Shown here: one piece after another, positions 32,401 through 40,099 of the stretch
Numbering within the stretch: position 1 is the stretch's first letter
Layout of the letters: every line of letters begins with the position of its first letter
Made by a program: the position numbers and the translations under genes
Assembly (NCBI GenBank): GCA_023264735.1
Contig: JAHFVD010000062.1
Span: forward strand, 1-44,738
Origin: Mycobacterium sp.
Lineage (GTDB): Bacteria > Actinomycetota > Actinomycetes > Mycobacteriales > Mycobacteriaceae
Reading direction: 5' to 3'
DNA: 44,738 nucleotides
Notes under the pieces: generated by a model
What the model saw: only the letters and a program-made list of their open reading frames with translations
Database searches by the model: none
Told to the model about the DNA's origin: nothing

Positions 32401-33687
32401 CACCACAGTTCGCCCACGCTGACTGTCACGCTCCCGAAGCCGACCGAGGTCACCGGACTGGCGCTGACCCCGAGTTCCTCGCCGCTGCCCACCCATCCCA
32501 CGATGGTGGCCATCGACCTGGGCGACGGCCCGCAGACCCGCCGGCTGGAAGCCGGGGGGGCACAGGCGGTGGCCCTGCGTCCGCGAGTCACCGATACGGT
32601 GCGGATCAGCCTGCTGAACTGGAATGACGTAATCGACCGCACCGCACTGGGTTTCGACCAGCTCAAACCGCCAGGCCTGGCCGAGGTCGCGGTACTGGGG
32701 CCGGACGGGAAACCCGTCGCGGCCGCCGACGCCGCCACCAACCGGAAGCACACCGTCGAGATCCGCTGTGGCGACGGCCCCATCATCGCGGTCTCGGGGC
32801 GGTTCGTGCAGACGTCGGTGACCACGACGGTCGAGGCACTGCTGGACGGCCAGCCGATCCCGGCGCGTGCGTGTGACCCGACACCGATCGCCCTTCCGGC
32901 CGGCCAGCAAGAACTACTGATCAGTCCCGGCTCCGCGTTCGTCGTCGACGGCGCCCAGCTTGCCGGGCCACAGGCGAGCCAAATACCCACCGCGCCAACA
33001 TCTCCCGCCGACATCACCAGCTGGGGACCGGACCGCAGAGAGTTCACCGTCACTAGAGCACCTACCGCACGGGTGCTGGTCGTCCCCGAGAGCGTCAACC
33101 CCGGCTGGGTCGCCCGCATGCCCGACGGCGTCACCCTGACGCCCGTGGTCGTCAACGGCTGGCAGCAAGGCTGGGTGGTGCCCGCCGGTGAGCAGGGCAC
33201 CGTCACAGCGATCTTCCCGTCCAACCGGGGTTACCGGATCGGGTTGGCCGCGGGCCTGTCGCTGCTGCCGCTCCTGCTGCTGCTGGCGCTGGTGCCGGCA
33301 CGCCGGCCGCGGACCGGCCAGGGCCCTGCTCGGACGTGGGCGCTGCCTGTGCTGGCCGGCGTGGGCGTGCTGGCCGCCGGTGGGCTGATTGCCGGCGTCG
33401 GTGGGCTGGTGGTGTTCGGCACCGCGATGGTGGCCGGCTATCTGCTGCGCCACCGGGCGCGGCTGCGCGACCGGGTGACGCTGGTGGCCAGCTCCTGCGG
33501 GCTGATCGCGGCGGGGACACTGCTGTCGCGGTATCCCTGGCGGTCGGTCGACGGCTACATCGGCCACTCACCGTGGGTGCAGCTGCTGGCCCTGATTGCG
33601 GTGGGTGCGCTGGCCGCCTCCGCGGTGCGGCGGCCGCCACCTCGAGCTGAGGGTGAAACCGCCGAGGACACAAGCATTTCCCGTTAG
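29410..33687 (+). CDS. aftD: Arabinofuranosyltransferase AftD
   Basis: A giant GT-C membrane enzyme of about 1,425 residues that transfers arabinofuranose from decaprenyl-phosphoarabinose into arabinogalactan and lipoarabinomannan outside the membrane. The N-terminal catalytic loop reads SPDTKLDLTANPLRFLARA, followed by many membrane helices, a large extracytoplasmic part with discoidin/CBM-like domains (about 640-780 and 900-1050), and C-terminal helices. The frame is open from the stop at 29377 and homology begins near 29450, but no ATG, GTG or TTG occurs before a GTG at 29686, which would delete the catalytic loop. The likely start is therefore CTG at 29410, one nucleotide after the stop of the small upstream gene. 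The exact start is uncertain. Confidence 0.9.
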   Translation: MSTLAAASPAVTEAHITTPPLSRRWLGGAFLVALLLSFAQSPGLISPDTKLDLTANPLRFLARAANLWNSDLPFGQAQNQAYGYLFPHGAFFLLGDTLGVPGWITQRLWWALLLTAGFWGLLRVAEALGIGTTPSRIIGAVAFALSPRVLTTLGSISSETLPMMLAPWVLLPVILALRGGDGRSLRVLAGRAGIALALMGAVNAVATITGCLPAIIWWLCHRPNRVWWRFTGWWALASALAIAWWVVALLALGRISPPFLDFIESSGVTTQWTSLTEMLRGTDSWTPYVAPNATAAAELVTQPAMVLATTLVAAGGMAGLALRSMPARGRLIVMLLIGVVLLGVGYSGGLGSALAHQVQSFLDAAGAPLRNVHKLEPVIRIPLLLGLAHLLGRIPLPGSAPRPVWIRSFAHPENDKRVAVGIVVLAALMVATSMAWTGRLTPPGAFRAIPDYWHQAADWLTEHNTGDPTPGRVLVVPGAPFATQVWGNSHDEPLQVLGESPWGVRDSIPLTPPQTIRALDSVQRLFAAGRPSAGLADTLARQGISYVVVRNDLDPDKSRSARPLLVHRAIEGSPGLQKVAQFGEPVGPGTLEGFISDSGLRPRYPAVEIYHVGSQGNPAAPYLTDANRMARVDGGPEVLLRTDERRRLLGLAPLGPMLLTSDAQRAGLPVPLVTVTDTPVDRETDYGRVDDHSSAARAEGDRRNTFNRVPDYPVPGAKLVHGAWTGGRLSASSSSSDATALPNVSPSSGPAAAIDGDPATAWVSNSLQAAVGQWLQVDFDHPVTNATLTLTPSATAVGAQVRRIQVSTQNGTTTVRFDDPGKPLAVALPYGESPWVRITAIGTDDGSSGVQFGITDLSVTQYDASGFAHPVDLRHSMVVPGPPGGSAVAAWDLGAELLGRQGCADSPDGVHCAASMAQAPEEPVTLSRTLTVPKPIEVSPTVWVRARQGPHLADLIAQPGTTRSHADSDLIDVDGSAYAATDGDPRTAWTAPQNVVQHHSSPTLTVTLPKPTEVTGLALTPSSSPLPTHPTMVAIDLGDGPQTRRLEAGGAQAVALRPRVTDTVRISLLNWNDVIDRTALGFDQLKPPGLAEVAVLGPDGKPVAAADAATNRKHTVEIRCGDGPIIAVSGRFVQTSVTTTVEALLDGQPIPARACDPTPIALPAGQQELLISPGSAFVVDGAQLAGPQASQIPTAPTSPADITSWGPDRREFTVTRAPTARVLVVPESVNPGWVARMPDGVTLTPVVVNGWQQGWVVPAGEQGTVTAIFPSNRGYRIGLAAGLSLLPLLLLLALVPARRPRTGQGPARTWALPVLAGVGVLAAGGLIAGVGGLVVFGTAMVAGYLLRHRARLRDRVTLVASSCGLIAAGTLLSRYPWRSVDGYIGHSPWVQLLALIAVGALAASAVRRPPPRAEGETAEDTSISR

Positions 33688-33728
33688 GGTGCCTGGTATG
33701 ACTGTGTCTACTAATCGCCGCGCCTGAT

Positions 33729-33833
33729 ATGACGGCACCATCACGGGTCGAGACCGTGCGGGGGCCGATCTCCACCAGCGACCTGTTTGCGGACAACCCC
33801 CGCCGGATCTTCGCGAACCAGGGTGGGTACTGA
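33729..33833 (+). pseudogene. php: Deletion scar of a phosphotriesterase-like gene (php)
   Basis: An open 34-codon remnant. Its first half, VETVRGPISTSDL, matches the N terminus of phosphotriesterase-homology proteins (ARGPIDTADL in Rv0230c). Its second half, FADNPRRIFANQGGY, matches their C terminus (LVDNPRRIFERQGGY). The roughly 280 residues between, including all metal ligands, are missing, and the two ends are joined in frame. In M. tuberculosis php (Rv0230c) lies a few genes from aftD, so position agrees. The stop TGA is separated by one base from the ATG of the acyl-CoA synthetase, so the remnant may still couple translation. Confidence 0.72.
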
Positions 33834-33834
33834 C

Positions 33835-35298
33835 ATGAGCGACCTCGTTCCTCCGATCGCCACACAGGTTTCAGCGTTGGCCCAGGCGGATCCCGATGCT
33901 CCTGCCGTGACGTGTGACGGCCGCACGCTCACCCGGGCCGAACTCGACGCCTCGACCAATCGGCTGGCCCGCGCCTGCGCCGCACTCGGCGTCGGCGTTG
34001 GCGACTACGTGTCGATCGCGATGCCCAACTCGATCGCGTGGATTCAGACGATGATCGCGTGCTGGAAGCTCGGCGCGGTGCCACAACCGTTGTCGGCGCG
34101 GCTGCCCGACGCGGAGTTCATCGGTATCCTCGACCTCAAGCCACGCGCCCTGATCGTGGGCCGCGACGACCCATGTGGCGAGGTACCCAGCGTGCCAGCC
34201 GATTTCGTGCCGGATCCCGCACTGTCGGACGCGACGCTACCCGAGGCCGTTTCGCCCGTCTGGAAGTCGATGACCTCCGGCGGCAGCACCGGACGGCCCA
34301 AGCTGATCGAGGCGGGCGGGGACAGCAGAGTTCCTGCGGAGAACGGTTACACAATGGGCGCGCAAGAGGGTGACGTGAACCTAGTGTCGGTGCCGCTGAG
34401 CCACAGCACTGGCTTCAACATGGCAACGGCGGGCCTACTGCTCGGACACCACCTCGTGGTGATGCCGCGCTTCGACGCACACCAGTTCCTGCGGCTAGTC
34501 GGCGAGCACCACGTCACGTTCCTTGCGACGGTGCCGACGATCATGCAGCGCCTGCTGCCGGTGTACCGGGCCGATCCGGGTGCCTACGACCCGTCGTCGA
34601 TCCGCCGGTTCTGGCACCTCGGCGCGCCGTGCCCGCCGGTGGTCAAGCTGGCGTGGGTGGACCTACTCGGGCCGGAACAGGTCTGGGAACTGTACGGCGG
34701 CACCGAACTTCAGGCGTTGACGTTTATCAGCGGCTCGGAGTGGCTGACCCATCGCGGGTCGGTCGGTCGCGTGGTGGCCGGTGAGATGAAGGTGCTCGAC
34801 GACGACGGCAACGAGTGCCCGCCCGGAAAGCTCGGCGAGATCTACATGCGCCCGAACGAAGGTGCGGGCCCCACCTATCGCTACATCGGCAGCACCGCCA
34901 AGTCCCGCGACGGTTGGGATTCGCTGGGCGATCTGGGCTGGTTCGATGCCGCTGGGTATCTGTACCTAGCCGACCGGCGGATCGACATGTTCACCGTCGG
35001 CGGGCGCAACGTGTACCCGGCCGAGATCGAGAATGCGCTCGCCGAGCACCCCGCCGTGCTGTCCTGCCTGGTGGTCGGGGTGCCGCACGAGGACCTCGGC
35101 CAAGTGCCACATGCGTTGGTACACACCGACAGTGCCGCGCTCAGCGCCGACGATGTTGCGGAGTTCGTGGCGCAGCGTCTATCCGACTACAAGGTGCCGC
35201 GCAGTGTGGAATTCGTCGACACCCCGCTGCGCGACGACGCCGGCAAGGCCCGCCGATCCGCGGTGCGCGACAAGGTCATCGCCCGGCTGCGCGGTTAG
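33835..35298 (+). CDS. Acyl-CoA synthetase / AMP-dependent CoA ligase
   Basis: A 487-residue ANL-superfamily enzyme that activates a carboxylic acid as acyl-AMP and then acyl-CoA. The phosphate loop TSGGSTGRPK starts at about residue 147; the hinge region YLADRRIDMFTVGGRNVYP and Lys471 (GKARR) complete the active site. The GGSTG loop and short length resemble bile-acid/aromatic-acid CoA ligases more than long-chain FadDs; the substrate is unknown. I chose the ATG at 33835 because the domain begins there; an ATG at 33787 would run through the php scar in another frame. It uses several CTA leucine codons, rare in the neighbouring genes, which may mark a later arrival. It ends 1 nt from the convergent acyltransferase stop. 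Confidence 0.85.
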   Translation: MSDLVPPIATQVSALAQADPDAPAVTCDGRTLTRAELDASTNRLARACAALGVGVGDYVSIAMPNSIAWIQTMIACWKLGAVPQPLSARLPDAEFIGILDLKPRALIVGRDDPCGEVPSVPADFVPDPALSDATLPEAVSPVWKSMTSGGSTGRPKLIEAGGDSRVPAENGYTMGAQEGDVNLVSVPLSHSTGFNMATAGLLLGHHLVVMPRFDAHQFLRLVGEHHVTFLATVPTIMQRLLPVYRADPGAYDPSSIRRFWHLGAPCPPVVKLAWVDLLGPEQVWELYGGTELQALTFISGSEWLTHRGSVGRVVAGEMKVLDDDGNECPPGKLGEIYMRPNEGAGPTYRYIGSTAKSRDGWDSLGDLGWFDAAGYLYLADRRIDMFTVGGRNVYPAEIENALAEHPAVLSCLVVGVPHEDLGQVPHALVHTDSAALSADDVAEFVAQRLSDYKVPRSVEFVDTPLRDDAGKARRSAVRDKVIARLRG

Positions 35299-35299
35299 A

Positions 35300-36478
35300 T
35301 CAGCGTGCGATGACCGGCTCCGGCTCATCGCTGACCGAACTGTCCAACGGCGGTACCGGTTTCTTCTGTCGGTACTCCCAGCGCCGCAACATATTCCGGC
35401 ACGGCGACTCGATCAGGGCGTAGCTGACCGCTGCCATCGCGAAGCCGAGCACGAGCGTGAGGACCAGCATGACGATCAGGTTGCCGTTGAACATGAACTT
35501 GCCGACCATCGGGAACACCATCACCAATGCCGCCAGATGCCAGACGAACAGGCCGTAGGACCAGCGGCCCAGGGTGACCATGAACCGGCTACCCAGGATC
35601 GGGTGCGGGGTGTCCGGGCGATCGAGGACGAGCGGCGCCAATAGGGCACCGGCGACGATGGCCCCCATCGACGTGCGAATCACGAACTGCCCCAACGTCG
35701 CGGGCACCAGGTCCTTCGGCCCGGCCAGCGGTGAGGCCGAGATCAGGTAGGCCGTCAGCGCGATCCCCGTGATGGCCCAACGATTTCGGGCCAGTTTGTG
35801 CGCCCACCCCGGCGGGCTGACGGTCCACTCGGCCAGCAGCATGCCCGCCGCGAACCAGGAGGCGTAGGCCGGCGGCCAGTTCAGGAAGTTCACTCCCTGT
35901 GCGGTGTGAATCGGCAGCAGACCCCAGGCCAGGCTCGCGAGCGCCACAAAAGCGATCACCGGCACCCGGGCGCGCACCGGCAGCCGGCGCGCGAGGTACG
36001 CCAGTATCGGCAGGGCGAGATAGAAGCTCACCTCCACCGACAGGCTCCACATCTGGGTCAGGCCGGCGGTCAGGGTGAGCGGGACGTAGACCTGAGTCAG
36101 CGTGAGGTTGGCCCACCACACCGTCCAGCTGGCGTGGTTGGCCTCCGGCAGCAGCGTCAGGATGACGACGACCGCCACCACATACCCGGGCATGATGCGC
36201 ACCAGGCGCGAGCGCAGATAGTGGCCGGTGGGCGGGCGCCGGCGCAGCCCGCGAGCCGCGGCCGCGTGACCGCGCCACAACAGGAAGCCCGAGAGCGCGA
36301 AGAACACCGCAACGGCCAGGTCGAAGCGGTGCAGCAGGCGACCGACCACGGCGGCGGTGGTACCGGTCTGGAAGGCGACGTGGGTGAGCACCACCCCCAT
36401 GGCCGCGCAGGCGCGCATCCCTTCCACCGCGGGCAGGAAGCTGCGGGTGCCCCCGACCTGCTCCGCCTCCGGTGTCAT
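35300..36478 (-). CDS. Acyltransferase-3 family membrane protein (Rv0228-like)
   Basis: A 392-residue integral membrane acyltransferase with about ten helices. The family signature lies at the N terminus: LPAVEGMRACAAMGVVLTHVAF with the catalytic His, followed by FFALSGFLLWR. A conserved WSLSVEVSFYLALP motif follows near the middle. Such enzymes O-acylate sugars or lipids on the outer face of the membrane, for example by acetylation or succinylation of envelope glycans. The position next to the DUF3068 gene matches M. tuberculosis Rv0228. It is divergent from that gene across 169 bp. The acceptor is not known. Confidence 0.88.
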   Translation of the reverse strand: MTPEAEQVGGTRSFLPAVEGMRACAAMGVVLTHVAFQTGTTAAVVGRLLHRFDLAVAVFFALSGFLLWRGHAAAARGLRRRPPTGHYLRSRLVRIMPGYVVAVVVILTLLPEANHASWTVWWANLTLTQVYVPLTLTAGLTQMWSLSVEVSFYLALPILAYLARRLPVRARVPVIAFVALASLAWGLLPIHTAQGVNFLNWPPAYASWFAAGMLLAEWTVSPPGWAHKLARNRWAITGIALTAYLISASPLAGPKDLVPATLGQFVIRTSMGAIVAGALLAPLVLDRPDTPHPILGSRFMVTLGRWSYGLFVWHLAALVMVFPMVGKFMFNGNLIVMLVLTLVLGFAMAAVSYALIESPCRNMLRRWEYRQKKPVPPLDSSVSDEPEPVIAR

Positions 36479-36575
36479 GCAGCCAGTCTGCCGGGGCGCG
36501 GGTTGCCTGCGAAAGTGGGTACACCTGGGCTGCGGCGATGACCTCCTAATGAGCCAGTGCTCTGGGCTCTGCTGT

Positions 36576-36581
36576 TAGGGT
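36576..36581 (+). promoter_or_regulatory. Candidate -10 box of the DUF3068 gene
   Basis: TAGGGT fits TANNNT; a start near 36588 gives a 60-nt leader carrying GGGAGG at about 36632 before the GTG at 36648. A short inverted repeat GAGCC/GGCTC precedes it (36551-36569). Confidence 0.35.
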
Positions 36582-36647
36582 CAGACACGTTTGCTTCGCC
36601 GTCAGGCGGCGCAAAGCACGATCGGGAGTGAGGGAGGCCACGGCAGC

Positions 36648-37847
36648 GTGAATCGCGCAGGTATGTTGCGTATCACGGCATACGGCATCATCGGGTTCGG
36701 AGCCGCCCTGCTGATCGCCGCGCTGCTGTTGTCGACCTACACCTCCGGCAAGATCAAGAAGATTCCGCTCGATATCGACGAAACGTTGGTCAGCGACGGC
36801 ACCGGTACCGCGCTGGATCCGTCGTCGCTGCTGGGCGAGAAGTTCGTGGTCGACAAGAACGTGCCCCTGGTGTCCCAGCAGCAGATCACCGTCGAGTCGC
36901 CGGCCAACGCCGATGTCGTGACGTTGCAGGTCGGCACCAGCGTGCGCCGCAGCGACAAGCAACAGGACAACGGTCTGCTGCTGGCGATGGTCGACACCGT
37001 GACGGTGAACCGCGGCACCGCGCTGGCGGTGTCCGATGACACCCACCCGGGCGGCTCGGTGCAGAAGCCGCGAACCATCGAGGACACCAAGCCGCCGACC
37101 AACATCGCGCTGCCGCACGAGGGCCTGGCCTACCGGTTCCCGTTCAACACCGAGAAGAAGACGTATCCGTACTTCGATCCGATTGCGCAGAAGGCGTTCG
37201 ACGCCAACTACGACGGTCAAGAGGACGTCAACGGACTGACCACCTATCGGTTCACCCAGAACATCGGGTACGACGCCGACGGCAAGCTGGTCGATCCGAT
37301 CAAGTACGCGTCGCTCTACGACAAGGACGAGGACGGCGAGGTGACCGCGCGGGCTGAGCTGTGGGGCCTGCCCGGACCGCCGGAAGAGCCGGTCACGATG
37401 ACCCGCTTCTACGCCGCACAGCGCACGTTCTGGGTGGATCCGGTCACCGGCGTCATCGTGAAGTCCACCGAGCACGCGAATCACTACTACGCACGCGATC
37501 CGGTGCGCCCGGAGATGGCGTTGGCGGACTACAAGGTCACCTCGAGCGAGCAGACCGTCGAATCGCGAGTGGCTTCAGCCCGCGACGAGCGCGACCGGGT
37601 GGGGCTGTGGTCGCGAGTGCTGCCGATCAGCTTCACCGCGGCAGGCCTGGTGGCACTGGTCGGCGGAGTTCTGCTGGGCACGTTCAGCGTGCGCGCCGAG
37701 TCGGCTTTGATCGACCCGGGGCTGGACACCGCGGACCACGGATTCTTCGGCAAGGATGAAACCGGGCCGATGCCCGCCGCCGAGGCCGCCACCGAGAAGC
37801 TGCCCGCGGCCAGACCGGATCTGGAGCCCCCACCGCCACAGCGGTGA
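36648..37847 (+). CDS. DUF3068 (PorA-family) membrane protein, Rv0227c-like
   Basis: A 399-residue protein with a membrane helix at each end (about 6-28 and 325-348), so the 290-residue middle faces the periplasm; the C-terminal tail is Pro/Glu-rich. The middle has repeated T/V-rich strands and an EF-hand-like DKDEDGEV stretch. As I recall, the homologues in Corynebacterium and M. smegmatis (MSMEG_0317) are needed for lipomannan maturation and lipoarabinomannan synthesis. I chose the GTG at 36648, with GGGAGG upstream. The next gene begins 7 nt after the stop, so the pair is an operon, as for Rv0227c-Rv0226c in M. tuberculosis. Confidence 0.87.
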   Translation: MNRAGMLRITAYGIIGFGAALLIAALLLSTYTSGKIKKIPLDIDETLVSDGTGTALDPSSLLGEKFVVDKNVPLVSQQQITVESPANADVVTLQVGTSVRRSDKQQDNGLLLAMVDTVTVNRGTALAVSDDTHPGGSVQKPRTIEDTKPPTNIALPHEGLAYRFPFNTEKKTYPYFDPIAQKAFDANYDGQEDVNGLTTYRFTQNIGYDADGKLVDPIKYASLYDKDEDGEVTARAELWGLPGPPEEPVTMTRFYAAQRTFWVDPVTGVIVKSTEHANHYYARDPVRPEMALADYKVTSSEQTVESRVASARDERDRVGLWSRVLPISFTAAGLVALVGGVLLGTFSVRAESALIDPGLDTADHGFFGKDETGPMPAAEAATEKLPAARPDLEPPPPQR

Positions 37848-37854
37848 GCGCGGC

Positions 37855-39600
37855 ATGACCCAGGCACGCCGGGCCCTGGAGTGGGTGGTGCCGGGGTACG
37901 CCCTCCTGTTGGCCCTCGCGGTGACCGCACCGCTGCTGGTGCCTGGCTACCTGCTGTTGCGCGACGCGGTGTCCACCCCGCGGTCGTACCTCTCGGACAC
38001 CGCGCTCGGTCTGGGTGAGTCGGCGCCGCGGGCGGTGCCGCAGGATTTCCTGATCGCTGTCGGGTCGCCCGTCCTCGACGGCGGGGTGCTGGTCAAGGCC
38101 TTGCTAATCGCCGGGGTCTTTCTGGCGGGCTGGGGCGCGGCGCGGCTGGCCGACGTACTGGTCCCGGATGCCGGGATGGCCGGCCAGTTGGTGGCCACCA
38201 CGCTCGCGGTGTGGAATCCGTATGTCGCGGAGCGGCTGCTGCAGGGGCATTGGAGCCTGCTCGTCGGATACGGCGCCCTGCCGTGGGTGGCCACCGCGGT
38301 GATCCGGTTGCGCGGCGAGCAGCCCGCACCCTCATGGGCGCAGTGGGCGACGGTGGTGTTCTGGATCGCGCTGGCCGGGCTGACGCCGACGGGTCTGCTG
38401 CTGGCCGCCGTGGTGGCGCTGGCCTGTGTGGCGGTCCCGGGCGACGGGGTATCGCGGCCGCGATGTGCGACCGGGGTGCTGATCACCGCGGTGCTCTCCG
38501 CATCGCCGTGGTTGATCGCGTCGGCACTGGGCGACGCGCTGGACTCGTCACCGTCGTCGGGTGTGGTCGCGTTCGCGGCTCGTGCCGAACCGGGCCTTGG
38601 CACGCTGGGCACCCTTGCCGGTCTCGGTGGGATCTGGAACGCCGAGGCCGTCCCGCCTTCTCGCACAACGCTATTGGCCTTGCTGGCGACCGTGGTGCTG
38701 CTGGCCGTGGTGGCTGTCGGGTTGCCGACGGTGGTGCGGCGCCGTTCTGCGGTGCCGCTGTTGGTGCTGGCCGCGGTGAGTGTGCTGCTGCCCGCGGCGG
38801 TCGCGACCGGACCTGGGCTGGCTGTTCTGCGCGCGCTGGTCGAGGCCGCGCCGGGGGTGGGGGTGCTGCGCGACGGGCAGAAGTGGGTGGCGCTGGCAAT
38901 GCCGGGTTATGCCGTCGCCGCGGCGGCCGCCGTGGTGACGTTGCGGCACCGGCTTCGCCCGCCGATCACCGCGCTCGTGTGTGTGGTCGCGGTGATCGCC
39001 GTGCTGCCCGATCTGGCCTTCGGCGTGTGGGGCAAGGTCGCCTCGGTGCGCTATCCGCCGGGCTGGTCAGCGGTGGCCGGGATCGTCAACGCCACGCCCG
39101 CGGACGTCGCGGTACTGCCCGCCGACAGCATGCGCCAATTCCCGTGGTCCGGGCCGGCGCCGGTGCTCGACCCGTTGCCGCGCTGGATCCGCGCCGAGGT
39201 GCTGGCCACCGGCGACCTGACGATCTCGGGCCAGTCGGTGCCCGGCGAAGGGGGCCACGCCCGCGACGTGCAGCGGATGCTGCTGGCCGGCGCCCCGCCA
39301 AACTCACTGGCCGAGGCCGGGGTTGGCTGGGTTGTCGTCGAATCACGCAGCGCGGGCACCCTGGGAGACGCGCAACGCACGCTGCAGGGGCTACCGGTGG
39401 CCTATCGCGATGCCGACCTCATCTTGTATCGCGTCGGCGGGTCGAGTCAGGCTGCCTCACAAGGAAAGCGGACGCTGGCCATCGCAACCCACGCGGTGTG
39501 GCTGGTGCTGCTGACCGGGGCCGGGATCACCGCTCTGGCGGGCCGCCGATGGCGCGCTCGTTTCGCCCAAACCGACAAACCGCCGCAAAAGTTCGAGTAG
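37855..39600 (+). CDS. Polytopic membrane protein (Rv0226c-like)
   Basis: A 581-residue protein with about 11-12 membrane helices; between the last two helices lies a soluble stretch of about 130 residues (YPPGWSAVAGIVN to ADLILYRVGG). The general plan (helix bundle plus C-terminal extracytoplasmic domain) is that of GT-C-type glycosyltransferases, and LAVWNPYVAERLLQGHWSLL resembles a conserved loop in that fold. The catalytic residues cannot be fixed. I chose the ATG at 37855, 7 nt after the DUF3068 stop; the frame stays open farther upstream inside that gene. The length is close to Rv0226c (576). Co-transcription with the DUF3068 gene suggests a role in lipomannan/LAM assembly. Confidence 0.82.
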   Translation: MTQARRALEWVVPGYALLLALAVTAPLLVPGYLLLRDAVSTPRSYLSDTALGLGESAPRAVPQDFLIAVGSPVLDGGVLVKALLIAGVFLAGWGAARLADVLVPDAGMAGQLVATTLAVWNPYVAERLLQGHWSLLVGYGALPWVATAVIRLRGEQPAPSWAQWATVVFWIALAGLTPTGLLLAAVVALACVAVPGDGVSRPRCATGVLITAVLSASPWLIASALGDALDSSPSSGVVAFAARAEPGLGTLGTLAGLGGIWNAEAVPPSRTTLLALLATVVLLAVVAVGLPTVVRRRSAVPLLVLAAVSVLLPAAVATGPGLAVLRALVEAAPGVGVLRDGQKWVALAMPGYAVAAAAAVVTLRHRLRPPITALVCVVAVIAVLPDLAFGVWGKVASVRYPPGWSAVAGIVNATPADVAVLPADSMRQFPWSGPAPVLDPLPRWIRAEVLATGDLTISGQSVPGEGGHARDVQRMLLAGAPPNSLAEAGVGWVVVESRSAGTLGDAQRTLQGLPVAYRDADLILYRVGGSSQAASQGKRTLAIATHAVWLVLLTGAGITALAGRRWRARFAQTDKPPQKFE

Positions 39601-39633
39601 ATCGCGTCAAAACGTCGATCTCGGCGCGCCGCA

Positions 39634-39657
39634 AACATGTACCATCTGGTACATGTT
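39634..39657. promoter_or_regulatory. 24-bp palindromic operator over the SRPBCC start codon
   Basis: AACATGTACCA and TGGTACATGTT are exact inverted copies separated by TC. The palindrome contains a possible -10 box (TACCAT, 39640-39645) and the ATG at 39653, 7 nt beyond it. Such a site fits a TetR dimer, and a TetR gene is second in this operon, so autoregulation is likely. Confidence 0.75.
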
Positions 39658-40099
39658 GAGCTCCAGCAGCGTCGACATCGACGCACCTGCCGATCTGGTG
39701 TGGGACGTGTTCACCGATGTCGAGCACTGGCCGGACTGGACCGCCTCGGTCACCAGCCTGACCGGCCTCGACGGGCCACAGATCGCGGTCGGCCGGCGCT
39801 TCGAGATCAAACAGCCGCGGATGCCCAAACTCGTGTGGACGGTCACCGAGGTCGTTCCCGGCGCATCGTGGACGTGGGAACAGCACTCCCCCGGCGGCCA
39901 GACGTCGGCGCGGCACGACGTGTCGGCGGCCGCCGGTGGCGGCACCCTGGTGCGTCAGGAACTCGAACAACGCGGAATCCTCGGATCACTCGTGGGTGTG
40001 CTCATGAGGCAGATGACGCAGCGGTACCTGGCGTTGGAGGCACAAGGATTGAAGGCGCGTAGCGAAGGCCTGTGGAAGCTTCGTGGTTCGAACGCCTGA
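39653..40099 (+). CDS. SRPBCC / polyketide cyclase-2-like protein
   Basis: A 148-residue START-like helix-grip protein. The opening strand and helix SSVDIDAPADLVWDVFTDVEHWPDWT is the family hallmark, and a long C-terminal helix (RQMTQRYLALEAQGLKARSE) closes the hydrophobic cavity. These proteins bind lipids or other hydrophobic molecules, and some are enzymes; nothing here shows catalysis. The ATG lies inside a perfect palindrome, and a -10-like TACCAT 7 nt upstream suggests a leaderless message. The TetR gene overlaps its last 17 nt, so the two are co-expressed. It may bind or modify the same ligand that the regulator senses. Confidence 0.83.
   Translation: MLSSSSVDIDAPADLVWDVFTDVEHWPDWTASVTSLTGLDGPQIAVGRRFEIKQPRMPKLVWTVTEVVPGASWTWEQHSPGGQTSARHDVSAAAGGGTLVRQELEQRGILGSLVGVLMRQMTQRYLALEAQGLKARSEGLWKLRGSNA

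Noticed and set aside
33729..33833. A genuine 34-residue peptide gene
   Set aside because: Both halves match opposite ends of the phosphotriesterase family, so a deletion scar is the simpler reading.
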